From NCBI GenBank assembly GCA_002343185.1, contig DDRT01000001.1, positions 113,460 to 177,459 of the forward strand: a DNA stretch of 64,000 bases, written 5' to 3'. A model generated the notes under the pieces. It searched no databases. It was not told the DNA's origin and saw only the letters and a program-made list of their open reading frames with translations. The translations under genes were made by a program, and so were the position numbers. Positions 18,577 to 27,415 of this stretch are shown here, one piece after another; positions within the stretch are counted from its first letter, which is position 1, and every line of letters starts with the position of its first letter. This DNA is from Deltaproteobacteria bacterium UBA2409 (GTDB lineage Bacteria; Bdellovibrionota_C; UBA2361; DDRT01).

Positions 18577-19623
18577 CTACCACCACCCTTTCCTCTTAAA
18601 GTAGGCTAGCATTCCAAGTGATAGTAGAAGGCAAATCAGAAGTACGCCCGGATATCCAATAGGCGAACTTAGCTCAGGCATAAATTCAAAGTTCATCCCA
18701 TAAATACTTGTAATAAATGTCAGTGGTAGAAAAACTGTCGCTATCATAGTTAATAGCTTACTTACTTCATTAACTCGATGATTTACTGCGGAAAGATAAA
18801 GTTCAAGCATGTTGCTAGAGGTTTCTCTATGCACCTCTATTATATCAATAATCTCTACAACATGATCATAAACATCTCTCAGATAAATTTTTATCGATGG
18901 GCAGAATTCTTGGGTTTCATCACGCTCAAGTCCACTTATCACCTCTCTCATTGGCCAAATGGCTCTTCTTAAAGAAAGTACTCTTCTTTTTAGTCCGTAG
19001 ATCTCGGGCAGCATTTTCGGCTCTAAGGGGGCTCCAACATTTACTAATCGCTGCTCAATCTCTTCTTGAATGTCTCCAAGCTCTTCAAGTGCAATAAAAT
19101 AATCATCAACTATGCCATCTAGGAGCATATAAAGAAGATAGTCTACTTTTTCGCCTCGAACTTTGCCTTTTCCTACTCTAAGCCTTTCATAAACTCTATC
19201 AAAGATCTGACTGCTTCCTTCTCTAAATGAGATTAGCCAGCCTTTTCCAAGTGCAAAACTGACCTGTTCGGTCTCTTTACCTTTAAGGCTCTTTACAACG
19301 ATAAAAACAAAATTGTCGTAGATCTCTTTTTTTGGTCTTTGAAGAGAGTTCAAAATATCTTCGAGCACTAATGGATGAAGTTTAAACTGCTCTCCTATAT
19401 TTTGTATTACATCTGGTCTATGAATTCCTTCGACATCGATCCATAGATTTTCTTCAGTTTTTATTATGTCCACAGGCCCACTACAATCGATTACTGATTC
19501 AGTGATATTATCCTGATTGTAAAATGTAGCTCTAACTCTAACAGGCGAGTCAGGGCTGGCGCTTCCTACATGAACAAGAGAGCCTGGGGGGAGCCCGGCT
19601 TTTTTACTTCTTCGCTTTACCAA
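18577..19623 (-). CDS. corA: CorA family magnesium/cobalt transporter
   Basis: CorA forms pentameric inner-membrane channels for Mg2+ uptake. The 348 residues show the long cytoplasmic N-terminal domain, two C-terminal transmembrane helices and the signature YGMNFEF at the pore entrance, followed by the basic C-terminal tail KRKGWW. The TTG at 19623 is the most upstream start and lies inside the preceding small ORF (out of frame), suggesting translational coupling. A slightly later start cannot be excluded. Confidence 0.92.
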   Translation of the reverse strand: MVKRRSKKAGLPPGSLVHVGSASPDSPVRVRATFYNQDNITESVIDCSGPVDIIKTEENLWIDVEGIHRPDVIQNIGEQFKLHPLVLEDILNSLQRPKKEIYDNFVFIVVKSLKGKETEQVSFALGKGWLISFREGSSQIFDRVYERLRVGKGKVRGEKVDYLLYMLLDGIVDDYFIALEELGDIQEEIEQRLVNVGAPLEPKMLPEIYGLKRRVLSLRRAIWPMREVISGLERDETQEFCPSIKIYLRDVYDHVVEIIDIIEVHRETSSNMLELYLSAVNHRVNEVSKLLTMIATVFLPLTFITSIYGMNFEFMPELSSPIGYPGVLLICLLLSLGMLAYFKRKGWW

Positions 19624-19750
19624 GGGCTTTTAAGACCTTAGTGGTTTCACTTTTAGCGGCAGTTTTTTTAGCATCTTTATTTCTCTTTTTTAGAGTTTTC
19701 TTTGCTTTTCTCTTTCTTCTTGTTTCAGTTCTTGAGGTAAAAGTTGCCAT
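19604..19750 (-). CDS. Small lysine/arginine-rich basic protein overlapping the corA start
   Basis: A 48-residue ORF starting at ATG 19750 behind a strong Shine-Dalgarno sequence (AGGAG, spacing 4-5). The product is extremely basic: about 40 percent K and R, with runs such as TRRKRKAKK, and no hydrophobic segment. It begins 40 bp after the gyrB stop and ends 20 bp inside corA in another frame. It may be a nucleic-acid-binding peptide or a coupling ORF for corA; no family is recognised. Confidence 0.55.
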   Translation of the reverse strand: MATFTSRTETRRKRKAKKTLKKRNKDAKKTAAKSETTKVLKALGKAKK

Positions 19751-19789
19751 ATATCTCCTAAAAAAATCCCACCACCTTAAGTGGTTACC

Positions 19790-22156
19790 CTAAATATCTA
19801 AATTTTTAACTTTAAGTGCGTTCTCTTCTATAAACTTTCTTCTTGGCTCTACTTCATCTCCCATTAGAACCGTAAAGATCTCATCTGCCTCTATTGCATC
19901 TTCCACTGATACTTGAAGTAGCATTCTTGCTTCAGGATTCATTGTTGTTTCCCAGAGCTGCTCTGGGTTCATCTCTCCTAATCCTTTATATCTTGTGATT
20001 GCTAACCCTTTTCTGCCTCTTTCATCAACCAAACTAAAAAGATCCCTTAAAGTATCAACTTTTGCTATCTCTTTACCGTCTTCACTTACAATAAAAGGAG
20101 GGAGTCCCAGTCTTCTTAGTTCTTTAAAAATACTTTGGAGCTTTTTAAACTCAGGCCTTGCCAAAAGAGTTTGAGATAAGACCGTTGATTTTCTTACACC
20201 TTTTAGTCTTGTTTTTACCTCTACTGTTTCATCTAAAATATTGATCTCTGCAAATGGAAGAATTTTTTTAAGTGGTTCTTCTAACTCAGCAAGACTTTGT
20301 GGAGTTAATGAGTCTGGCGAAATTCTTGAAAGTGCTTCTATGCTCCTTGGATCTGCTCTTTCTTCGGCAAAAACTCTTGTTAAAGAGTCTACTGGTGAAA
20401 ACTTTAACATTGCTGTTTGTAGTGCATCTGTATCAGTTGCAACGCCATCTGAAGACTTGACTGATATTTCGCTTGCACCGCCACGGATAATAATCTCGAT
20501 CATCTCGTCTTCGGTTTTTACGTACCTGTCCTGCTTGCCTCGTTTAACACGATAAAGTGGCGGTTGGGCTATGTACAGATATCCTCGTTGGATCACCTCA
20601 TGCATCTGCCTGTAAAAAAACGTAAGAAGGAGTGTTCTTATGTGACTTCCATCCACATCGGCATCGGTCATGATTATTACTTTGTGGTATCTAAGTTTTG
20701 CTACATCAAAATCATCAGAACCAATTCCTGTCCCAAGAGCTGTGATAAGGGTTCTTATCTCCTCAAAGCCTAGCATCTTATCAAACCTGGCTTTTTCTAC
20801 ATTTAGAATTTTTCCCTTAAGAGGAAGCACTGCTTGAAATTTTTTATCCCTACCCTGCTTTGCTGATCCACCCGCTGAGTCTCCCTCAACTATAAATATT
20901 TCGCATTCCTCAGGGTTTTCACTTTGACAGTCTGCAAGCTTTCCCGGAAGGGCTCCTCCTTCCATTATTCCTTTTCTTCTTACAAGCTCGCGCGCCTTTC
21001 TTGCTGCCTCTCTTGCTCTTGCTGCTTCTAAGCATTTCCCTATTATTGTTCGGCCTATAGAAGGGTTTTCTTCTAAAAATCTCGTAAGACTTTCTCCAAC
21101 TATAGTTTCTACAATCCCTTTAACTTCTGAGTTTCCTAGTTTTGTTTTTGTTTGACCCTCAAATTGTGGCTCCGGGATCTTTACACTGATTACTGCCGTT
21201 AGACCCTCTCTTGTATCGTCCCCTTGAATGCCTTCACTTTTTAGAAGATCTGATTTTGTTCCATAGTTGTTTAATGTTCTTGTTAGTGCTGCTTTAAATC
21301 CAACTAAATGTGTGCCCCCTTCATGGGTATTAATGTTATTGGCGTAAGTGAAAATATTTTCTTGGAACTCTTTATTATATTGAAGCGCAACTTCAACGGT
21401 TATCCCGTCTTTTTCGCTCTTCATGTAAACAGGCTCATCAAAAAGTGGATTTTTTGCTTTATTAACATGCTTAACAAAGCTATTTATTCCACCATCAAAT
21501 TTAAATTCTGTAGTTTTTCCTGTTCTCTCATCAAGAATTAAAAACTTTAATCCTGCATTTAAATATGCGAGCTCTCTTAATCTATGTAAAATAGTATCAA
21601 GGTTAAATCCTGTTGCTTCCTTAAATATCGTGTGATCTGGAAAGAAGGTAACTTTTGTTCCACTTCCTTCTGCTTGTCCTATTACTTTTAGTGGTGCTAC
21701 GGGGGCTCCCCTTCTAAATTCCATTTGATGAAGCTTTCCGCCCTGCTTAACTTCAACCCTTAGCCATTCAGATAGAGCATTAACAACCGAGACCCCTACT
21801 CCATGAAGACCTCCGGAAACCTTATATGCATCCTTAGCGAACTTGCCTCCTGCATGAAGCTTGGTCATTACTACCTCAACACCGCTTACCCCTTCTGTAG
21901 GGTGAATAGATGTTGGTATTCCTCTTCCGTTATCTTCAACCGAAAGAGAGCCGTCTTGATGAATTGTAACTAATATCTCTGTGCAGAAGCCTGCGAGCGC
22001 TTCATCTACCGAGTTGTCAACTACTTCATAAACTAAATGATGATAGCCTCGCTCAAATGTGTCCCCGATATACATTCCTGGGCGCATGCGCACCCCTTCA
22101 AGGCCTTCAAGAACCTTTATCTGCCCTGAGTCGTACACGAGTTCTGCTTCTGACAT
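19790..22156 (-). CDS. gyrB: DNA gyrase subunit B
   Basis: ATPase subunit of gyrase, which introduces negative supercoils with GyrA. The 788 residues contain the GHKL ATPase domain (EVVDNSVDEALAG, DNGRGIP, GGLHGVGVSVVNALS), the transducer domain, the Toprim segment (EGDSAGGSAKQGRD, PLKGKILNVEKA, DADVDGSHIRTLL) and the C-terminal YKGLGEMNPEQLW motif. Between Toprim and the C-terminus is an insertion of around 150 residues, comparable to that of Gram-negative GyrB proteins. It is the last gene of the dnaA-dnaN-recF-gyrB block. Confidence 0.97.
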   Translation of the reverse strand: MSEAELVYDSGQIKVLEGLEGVRMRPGMYIGDTFERGYHHLVYEVVDNSVDEALAGFCTEILVTIHQDGSLSVEDNGRGIPTSIHPTEGVSGVEVVMTKLHAGGKFAKDAYKVSGGLHGVGVSVVNALSEWLRVEVKQGGKLHQMEFRRGAPVAPLKVIGQAEGSGTKVTFFPDHTIFKEATGFNLDTILHRLRELAYLNAGLKFLILDERTGKTTEFKFDGGINSFVKHVNKAKNPLFDEPVYMKSEKDGITVEVALQYNKEFQENIFTYANNINTHEGGTHLVGFKAALTRTLNNYGTKSDLLKSEGIQGDDTREGLTAVISVKIPEPQFEGQTKTKLGNSEVKGIVETIVGESLTRFLEENPSIGRTIIGKCLEAARAREAARKARELVRRKGIMEGGALPGKLADCQSENPEECEIFIVEGDSAGGSAKQGRDKKFQAVLPLKGKILNVEKARFDKMLGFEEIRTLITALGTGIGSDDFDVAKLRYHKVIIMTDADVDGSHIRTLLLTFFYRQMHEVIQRGYLYIAQPPLYRVKRGKQDRYVKTEDEMIEIIIRGGASEISVKSSDGVATDTDALQTAMLKFSPVDSLTRVFAEERADPRSIEALSRISPDSLTPQSLAELEEPLKKILPFAEINILDETVEVKTRLKGVRKSTVLSQTLLARPEFKKLQSIFKELRRLGLPPFIVSEDGKEIAKVDTLRDLFSLVDERGRKGLAITRYKGLGEMNPEQLWETTMNPEARMLLQVSVEDAIEADEIFTVLMGDEVEPRRKFIEENALKVKNLDI

Positions 22157-22176
22157 CCGGTAAATTTATCGTTTTT

Positions 22177-23214
22177 TCAATGTTTTATCCAGTGCCCGTC
22201 CTGTATATGAAGCTGTTTACCAGGGAGATCTTCAAGGTGTCTGCCCCTTGGGCCAGTGATTATTACCTGTCTATCTGAGCTTGAAATGTGCTCGAAAAAG
22301 CTGCTCCTTCTCTTTTCATCTAACTCAGAGTCCACATCGTCTAGAAGAACCACTGGGCTCGTTTTTCTTTTCTCTTCGATTAGCTTAATACTTGAAAGCT
22401 TAAGTGCTAAAAGTACCGATCTTGTCTGGCCTTGAGAGGCGTAGGCTCTTGAATCCACCCCCCCAAGTTCAAACCTAAGGTCATCTCTATGAGGACCAAA
22501 GAGAGAGACCCTTGCTGATAGTTCCGCTTTCATCTTTGTTTCATCAAAAAAAGATGGCTCATAGACAACATTTAATGTTTGCTCTGGTGACTTTAATAGT
22601 TCTAGTTCCCGCGTTGATGACTCAGTAAGAAGAGAAGAGGCTGCTTTTCTTAATTCCCCGATCTTCTCTCCGTTATCGATTAGAATTTTATTATAAACTT
22701 CTATTGCACTTAGGTTTTGATGAGGTTCCTTTAATAGTCGATTTTTCTGGGCTAGTGCTCGTTGATAAGCGAAAAATTGACTCAAAGTCTCGGGGTATAG
22801 ATCAACAATTAGTTTATCTATAAACCTTCTTCTCTCGGATGGGGCGCCTTTAATGATCTCTAAGTCAGAAGGGAAAAAGCTTACTGTTGTTAGAGTACTA
22901 AGATCTCTTTTGATCTCTTCTTCATTTCTAAGAAACTTGGTTTTAGCCTTTGTTATTTCTAATGAGAGGGTAGCTGTACTTTCGTCTCTTTCTACCTCGA
23001 CAAACGAGATTGCTCTTTCTTCTCCCCATTTTATTAATTCTTCTTTTTTTGAAGTTCTAAAAGATTTAGTTGTACTAAGTATGTATATAGCCTCTATTAG
23101 GTTTGTTTTTCCCTGGCCGTTTTCCCCTATTAAAATATTTAAATTTTTCGAGAAGCTTATCTCTTGTTCTTTTAGATTTCTAAAATTTTGAACGTAGAGT
23201 CTTTTAATTAACAA
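22177..23214 (-). CDS. recF: DNA replication and repair protein RecF
   Basis: RecF is an SMC-like ATPase that, with RecO and RecR, loads RecA at single-strand gaps. Visible features are the N-terminal FRNLKEQEI and Walker A GENGQGKTNLIEAIY, the signature YASQGQTRS and the Walker B LLDDVDSELD. At 345 residues it is slightly short but complete. Translation begins at TTG only two bases after the dnaN stop, implying tight coupling to dnaN. Confidence 0.95.
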   Translation of the reverse strand: MLIKRLYVQNFRNLKEQEISFSKNLNILIGENGQGKTNLIEAIYILSTTKSFRTSKKEELIKWGEERAISFVEVERDESTATLSLEITKAKTKFLRNEEEIKRDLSTLTTVSFFPSDLEIIKGAPSERRRFIDKLIVDLYPETLSQFFAYQRALAQKNRLLKEPHQNLSAIEVYNKILIDNGEKIGELRKAASSLLTESSTRELELLKSPEQTLNVVYEPSFFDETKMKAELSARVSLFGPHRDDLRFELGGVDSRAYASQGQTRSVLLALKLSSIKLIEEKRKTSPVVLLDDVDSELDEKRRSSFFEHISSSDRQVIITGPRGRHLEDLPGKQLHIQDGHWIKH

Positions 23215-23216
23215 GG

Positions 23217-24308
23217 CTAAAGCCTCATCGGCATTATTATACTTAAGTATCCTTCGTCGTCTCTTACAAAAAACTTGCCTGGGCCAAGCTCTCCGTGTAG
23301 TTCAATTGCAATAGATTCTTGTTCGTTTATTGAACCTAAAAAGTCGAGCATATATCTTGCGTTGAACCCTACTGATATTCTTTTTCCTGAATATCTGATC
23401 GGTATCTCCTCTTTTGCCTCTCCAAGATCAGGGCTTGAGCTTGAGATAAAGAGGGTTTCCTTATCAAAGTCTAGTTTTACGCATTTTGTTTTATCTGTTG
23501 CTAATAGAACCACCCTTCTTAATGAGTGGGTGAGCTCATCAGTTGGAATCTCTGCTATCACTCCCTTATCTGTTGGAATAACTTGGGTATAATCTGGAAA
23601 TTCGCCGTCTATTAACCTAACTGCAAGTCTGTACTTACTCGATTCCGCAACTAAAAATCCCCCACTAATAGCTAGGCCTATCTCGTCTGATGTTTCTAAA
23701 AGTTTTTTTAGCTCCAAAAGTCCACGTCTTGGAACGATGGCTCTGCTCTCTATTTTTAGTTCAGGGCTGAAGTCTAAGCTAAGTCTATGTCCGTCTGTTG
23801 CTACTGCCTGTGTGCCTCCATCTACCGCTTCAAAACATACACCTGTTAGGTTGTATCTTGTCTCGTCTGACGATACTGCGTAGAGGGTTCTATCGATTAA
23901 CTTTAGCATGGATCTTGATTGAACTCGGTCTTTAATTTCTAAAGCAAGTCCAGGAAGCCCTGGATATTCTTCGCTTGATACCCCGTTCATCGTGAATCTT
24001 GATCTTTGACAACTGAGAGTTAGTCGTTCGTTTTCACTGAGCTCTAGCTGGACTTCTCCTTCCGGAAGCTCTCTAGCTATATCAAGAAAAAGTTTTGAAT
24101 TTACTGTTGTTGATCCTCTCTTTTTTACTTCCGCTTTTAATGTAGCTGAGCTTGTAATTTCTAAATCAGTTGAAGCAATTGTAACCTCCCCTTCTTTTGC
24201 TGTTATTAAAACATTAGAGAGAATCGCCATTGTTGTTTTTTTCTCTGCAGCTGTTTGAACTAAAGTTAGCCCAGAGATTAGCTCTGATTTTGAGAGAGTA
24301 GCTTTCAT
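23217..24308 (-). CDS. dnaN: DNA polymerase III subunit beta (sliding clamp)
   Basis: The ring-shaped clamp that tethers DNA polymerase III and many repair enzymes to DNA. The 363 residues show three clamp subdomains, with characteristic ATDGHRLS in the middle domain and the C-terminal IIMPMRL that forms part of the partner-binding pocket. It lies downstream of dnaA, separated by a 247-bp spacer that contains DnaA boxes, and is followed directly by recF. Confidence 0.96.
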   Translation of the reverse strand: MKATLSKSELISGLTLVQTAAEKKTTMAILSNVLITAKEGEVTIASTDLEITSSATLKAEVKKRGSTTVNSKLFLDIARELPEGEVQLELSENERLTLSCQRSRFTMNGVSSEEYPGLPGLALEIKDRVQSRSMLKLIDRTLYAVSSDETRYNLTGVCFEAVDGGTQAVATDGHRLSLDFSPELKIESRAIVPRRGLLELKKLLETSDEIGLAISGGFLVAESSKYRLAVRLIDGEFPDYTQVIPTDKGVIAEIPTDELTHSLRRVVLLATDKTKCVKLDFDKETLFISSSSPDLGEAKEEIPIRYSGKRISVGFNARYMLDFLGSINEQESIAIELHGELGPGKFFVRDDEGYLSIIMPMRL

Positions 24309-24555
24309 AGTGTTATTATTATTTCATAATAATAGTAGTAATAGTAGGTAAAGGAAGAAACATAGAGTAAGTTATTTAAGTATATGTTTTTATTCTTTTA
24401 ACCGAAGCTATTAAGTTGAAATTGTAGCTGTGAAAAAGATAAAAGTTATCAACAGCGCCCAAAAGCAAAGAACAGCTTATCAAAAGGATTCTACAAGGTT
24501 ATCCACAGTTTTTGAGGATAAAAATTCTTTAAGATCAATAATTTATCTATTTTTT
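24309..24555. other. Probable replication origin (oriC) in the dnaA-dnaN spacer
   Basis: A perfect DnaA box TTATCCACA lies at 24499-24507, a one-mismatch box TTATCAACA at 24446-24454, and weaker matches TTATCAAAA at 24477-24485 and TTATCCTCA (reverse strand) at 24513-24521. AT-rich stretches flank them near dnaN and beside the dnaA end. The dnaA-dnaN spacer is a classical origin site. A GC-skew plot was not possible here. Genes left of this point run almost all leftward, consistent with a fork moving left from here. Confidence 0.65.
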
Positions 24556-25896
24556 TCACACCCCAAGCTTTTTCTCAATATCACCTATTGTAGCTCTTAA
24601 TTCCTCTTGGATTTTTACTTTCGAAGCAACAACATTTGCAGCATGTACTACGCTCGAATGATCTCTTCCCCCAAAGTGGGTAGCGATCTCTGGGTATGAA
24701 AATGTTGTGTGTTTTCTGCAGAGATACATAGCGATATGTCTTGGGAAACTTAAATTTTTTGTTCTTCTTTTTGAGGCAAGGTCACTTGCTTTAAGTCCAA
24801 AATGAGAAGAAACGATTTTTTTAATAAGCTCTATTGAGATGTTGTCGGGTTTTCTAGGAAGAAGTGGCAAAAGAGCACCTTCTGCAAGAGACATCGTAAT
24901 CCCCTCACCTCGCATGCTGCTAACAGCTGCAAGTCTAGTTAGAGCACCCTCTAGCTCTCTTACGTTGCTCGAGATATTTTTTGCAATATAAACAGAAACA
25001 TCAGGTGGTAAGTTAAAACCCTCAGAGGTGGCTTTCTTGTTTAATATAGCAACCCTGGTTTCAAAGTCCGGAGCCTGAAGATCGGCAGTAAGCCCCCAAA
25101 AAAATCTAGTCTGAAGCCTTTCCTCCATTCCAGGAATAGCGGAAGGCAGCTTATCAGAAGTTATAACTATCTGATGCTTTAAACCATAAAGAGTATTAAA
25201 TGTGTGAAAGAACTCTTCTTGGGTGCGCTCTTTACCGGCCATAAACTGAATATCATCGATTAATAGAACATCAACCGATCTTAGTTTCGCCTTAAACTGA
25301 TCCATCTTTCCGAATCTAAGAGCGTTTATAAGCTCATTAGTGAAGGCCTCAGAGCTTAGATAAAGCACATTAAGATTGTTTGCTATGCAGGCATTCCCTA
25401 TTGCATGAAGAAGGTGAGTTTTTCCTAAACCTACTCCGCCATAAATAAAAAGCGGGTTATAGGCAGCCCCAGGCGATTCCGCCACCCTAGAAGCAGCAGC
25501 GTGACAGAATTGATTGCCTGAACCAACAACATAAGTGTCAAAGGTGTATTTGGGGTTTAAAAATTCATTATGTTTACTTTGAGCTGGAGCAGAAGAGGGA
25601 AGCCTCTTAATTACCTGATATGTGGAATCCTCTTTAGACTCTTTAGCTAAGCTGAACTCTATCTCAATAGAGGGGAGACCAAAGAGTTGCTTAAGCTTCT
25701 CTACGATAACACTAAGTAGCTTCTCTTCTATATATGTTCTAACAAGCCTTGAAGGGACTGTAAGTATAAACTTATCATCACTAGTTAAGGTGGCGGTCAC
25801 GGGGCTTAGATATGCTTCTGAAATATGAGACCCAAACTCTTGCCCTACGGACTTGCAGACCTCTTCCCAGAAATTTACCTCAACAATCTGCTCCAC
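24556..25896 (-). CDS. dnaA: Chromosomal replication initiator protein DnaA
   Basis: DnaA binds DnaA boxes and melts the origin. The 446 residues hold domain I (about 1-85), a short linker, the AAA+ domain with GGVGLGKTHLLHAIG and LLIDDIQFMAGKERTQEEFF, and the DNA-binding domain IV ending with GGRDHSSVVHA. The start is GTG; an in-frame stop lies three codons upstream, so no longer protein is possible. It is transcribed away from the divergent atpB gene; the 225-bp spacer between them shows no obvious DnaA boxes. Confidence 0.97.
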   Translation of the reverse strand: MEQIVEVNFWEEVCKSVGQEFGSHISEAYLSPVTATLTSDDKFILTVPSRLVRTYIEEKLLSVIVEKLKQLFGLPSIEIEFSLAKESKEDSTYQVIKRLPSSAPAQSKHNEFLNPKYTFDTYVVGSGNQFCHAAASRVAESPGAAYNPLFIYGGVGLGKTHLLHAIGNACIANNLNVLYLSSEAFTNELINALRFGKMDQFKAKLRSVDVLLIDDIQFMAGKERTQEEFFHTFNTLYGLKHQIVITSDKLPSAIPGMEERLQTRFFWGLTADLQAPDFETRVAILNKKATSEGFNLPPDVSVYIAKNISSNVRELEGALTRLAAVSSMRGEGITMSLAEGALLPLLPRKPDNISIELIKKIVSSHFGLKASDLASKRRTKNLSFPRHIAMYLCRKHTTFSYPEIATHFGGRDHSSVVHAANVVASKVKIQEELRATIGDIEKKLGV

Positions 25897-26121
25897 CTGC
25901 TGCTAATAGCTTGGTGTGCAAGAAAGGATCAAGAGAAAAGAGAGAAATTTTTTCCCTCTTCACAAACTACAATAAAATCAGCTGATTTAAATTCTAAAAG
26001 TTTCGCTAGTAAAAGTAAGTTAAAGTAAGAAACGTAGCCGAAGAACTTAAATTCACTCTTGCGGAACCCTAGTGGAGCAGGAAATTTGACCAAATCACTA
26101 CCTTTGTCGTAAAAATTACCT

Positions 26122-26811
26122 GTGGCAAGTTTCACATATCTACATTCAATCATTCCAAATCACGATGTTGAGAAAGTTTTAATAGGAAGCGCCGTTGGAG
26201 CGGCTCTCTATTTGATCGGAAAAGCATCCGTAAAAAAATTAAAAACAACCCCCGATGAAAAATTATCACTAGCCGGAGTCTTTGATTTTCTTATAAATGC
26301 CTTTTTTAGTTATGCCGAATCAGTAGTTGGTAAAGAGAATAGAAAGCACTTTGCTTTTTTCGCAACAATATTCTTCTTTATATTTTTTATGAATGTAGTT
26401 GGGCTTATTCCTGGAATGGCGGTACCAACAACCTCAATCTGGCTTAATTTGGGGATGGCATTTACGGTGTTCTTTTATTTTAACTATCAGGGAATTAAAG
26501 AACAGGGACTTTGGCACTATATAGCTCATTTTGGAGGGCCAGTAATTTGGCTTTCTTGGCTAATATTTCCAATGGAGATTTTAAGCACATGTATTAGGGT
26601 GTTCACTCTTAATTTAAGGCTCTATTGGAATATGACAGCAGATCACCTTGTTCTAGGTTCATTTGTTGAGATGTTTGGGTGGATCCCAGTTCCGGTAGTT
26701 TTCTATGGCGTAGGCCTTTTTGTTTGTTTTATGCAGGCTTTTATCTTCACCACGCTAACAATGATCTATGTGCTTCTAGCATCGGCTCATGAAGAAGAGG
26801 CGCACGCTTGA
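26122..26811 (+). CDS. atpB: F0F1 ATP synthase subunit a
   Basis: Membrane subunit a, which provides the half-channels for proton flow against the c-ring. The 229 residues form five to six transmembrane helices. The essential arginine is in the segment FTLNLRLYWNMTADHL, and a GLIPGM motif appears in an earlier helix. The start chosen is GTG. It is followed at 45 bp by atpE, forming a two-gene unit separated from the other ATP synthase genes, which are absent from the window. Confidence 0.93.
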   Translation: MASFTYLHSIIPNHDVEKVLIGSAVGAALYLIGKASVKKLKTTPDEKLSLAGVFDFLINAFFSYAESVVGKENRKHFAFFATIFFFIFFMNVVGLIPGMAVPTTSIWLNLGMAFTVFFYFNYQGIKEQGLWHYIAHFGGPVIWLSWLIFPMEILSTCIRVFTLNLRLYWNMTADHLVLGSFVEMFGWIPVPVVFYGVGLFVCFMQAFIFTTLTMIYVLLASAHEEEAHA

Positions 26812-26856
26812 TCGGTTAAAACTTTTGTCGTAGCTTTTCAGTAAAGGAATTAGGAT

Positions 26857-27132
26857 ATGTATAAGAAAATAATAATGATTTTAGTTTTTACCTCTCTTGC
26901 ACTTGCAGAGGATGGATCTAGCTATATTCCACTTGGAGCTGGAATCGGTATGGGACTAGCAGCTGGTCTTGGTGGAATTGGACTTGGAAAAGCCATCGGC
27001 TCAGGTCTTGAAGCAACAGGAAGAAACCCAGGTGCTTCAGGAAAGATTATGGTTACGATGCTTATAGGGCTAGCGTTTATCGAGTTAGCAGTAATCTTGA
27101 CCTTCGTTATTGCGCAGGGATTAAGTTCATAG
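26857..27132 (+). CDS. atpE: F0F1 ATP synthase subunit c
   Basis: Subunit c forms the rotor ring. The 91 residues comprise an N-terminal extension that looks like a cleavable signal peptide (hydrophobic stretch ending in LALAED), then the two ring helices joined by the loop ATGRNPGAS. The ion-carrying glutamate is in AFIELAVIL. The residue after it is leucine rather than serine or threonine, which argues for protons rather than sodium as the coupling ion. It is immediately followed by the composite repeat element. Confidence 0.93.
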   Translation: MYKKIIMILVFTSLALAEDGSSYIPLGAGIGMGLAAGLGGIGLGKAIGSGLEATGRNPGASGKIMVTMLIGLAFIELAVILTFVIAQGLSS

Positions 27133-27152
27133 AAAATTAATAAGTTGTGTTT

Positions 27153-27406
27153 GGGGGTCAGTATTATTGCTTCGTCCGCTGACGCGGACGAGAGATCCTC
27201 CCAATGCCACTTACCTTCATTGTGTAAGTGGTTAATTTAATTTGGTAAAACTTAAGGACGCAGAGGTCTCAGAGTTACGCAGAGTAGTTTGTTTTGGATA
27301 ACTCTGTGAAACTCTGAGCACTCTGTGTTCAAAAATCAGTTCTCAAGCACTGATAATTTAGAATTGAATGTAAGTGGCATTGAGAGACCCTCCCGGCCTG
27401 ACCCCC
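27153..27406. mobile_element. 254-bp composite repeat element between atpE and trxB
   Basis: The ends are GGGGGTCA (27153-27160) and TGACCCCC (27399-27406). Next to the left end is a hairpin CGTCCGC-TGAC-GCGGACG (27173-27190). Inside lies a second inverted repeat, CAATGCCACTTAC (27202-27214) with GTAAGTGGCATTG (27370-27382). The centre contains reiterated CTCTG/CAGAG-type words. Bases 27310-27382 are identical to the window's first 73 bases. No ORF is present. It is best described as a MITE- or REP-like non-autonomous element of nested structure. Confidence 0.7.
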
Positions 27407-27415
27407 GATAAAGAC

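Noticed and set aside
25897..26121. dnaA-atpB spacer as replication origin
   Set aside because: No DnaA-box-like sequences were seen, whereas the dnaA-dnaN spacer has a perfect box.
25929..26153. 74-codon minus-strand frame in the dnaA-atpB spacer
   Set aside because: It overlaps the atpB start and the promoter region, has no good ribosome-binding site and no recognisable features.
26857..27132. Sodium-dependent ATP synthase
   Set aside because: The residue after the key glutamate of subunit c is leucine, not the serine or threonine of the sodium-binding signature.
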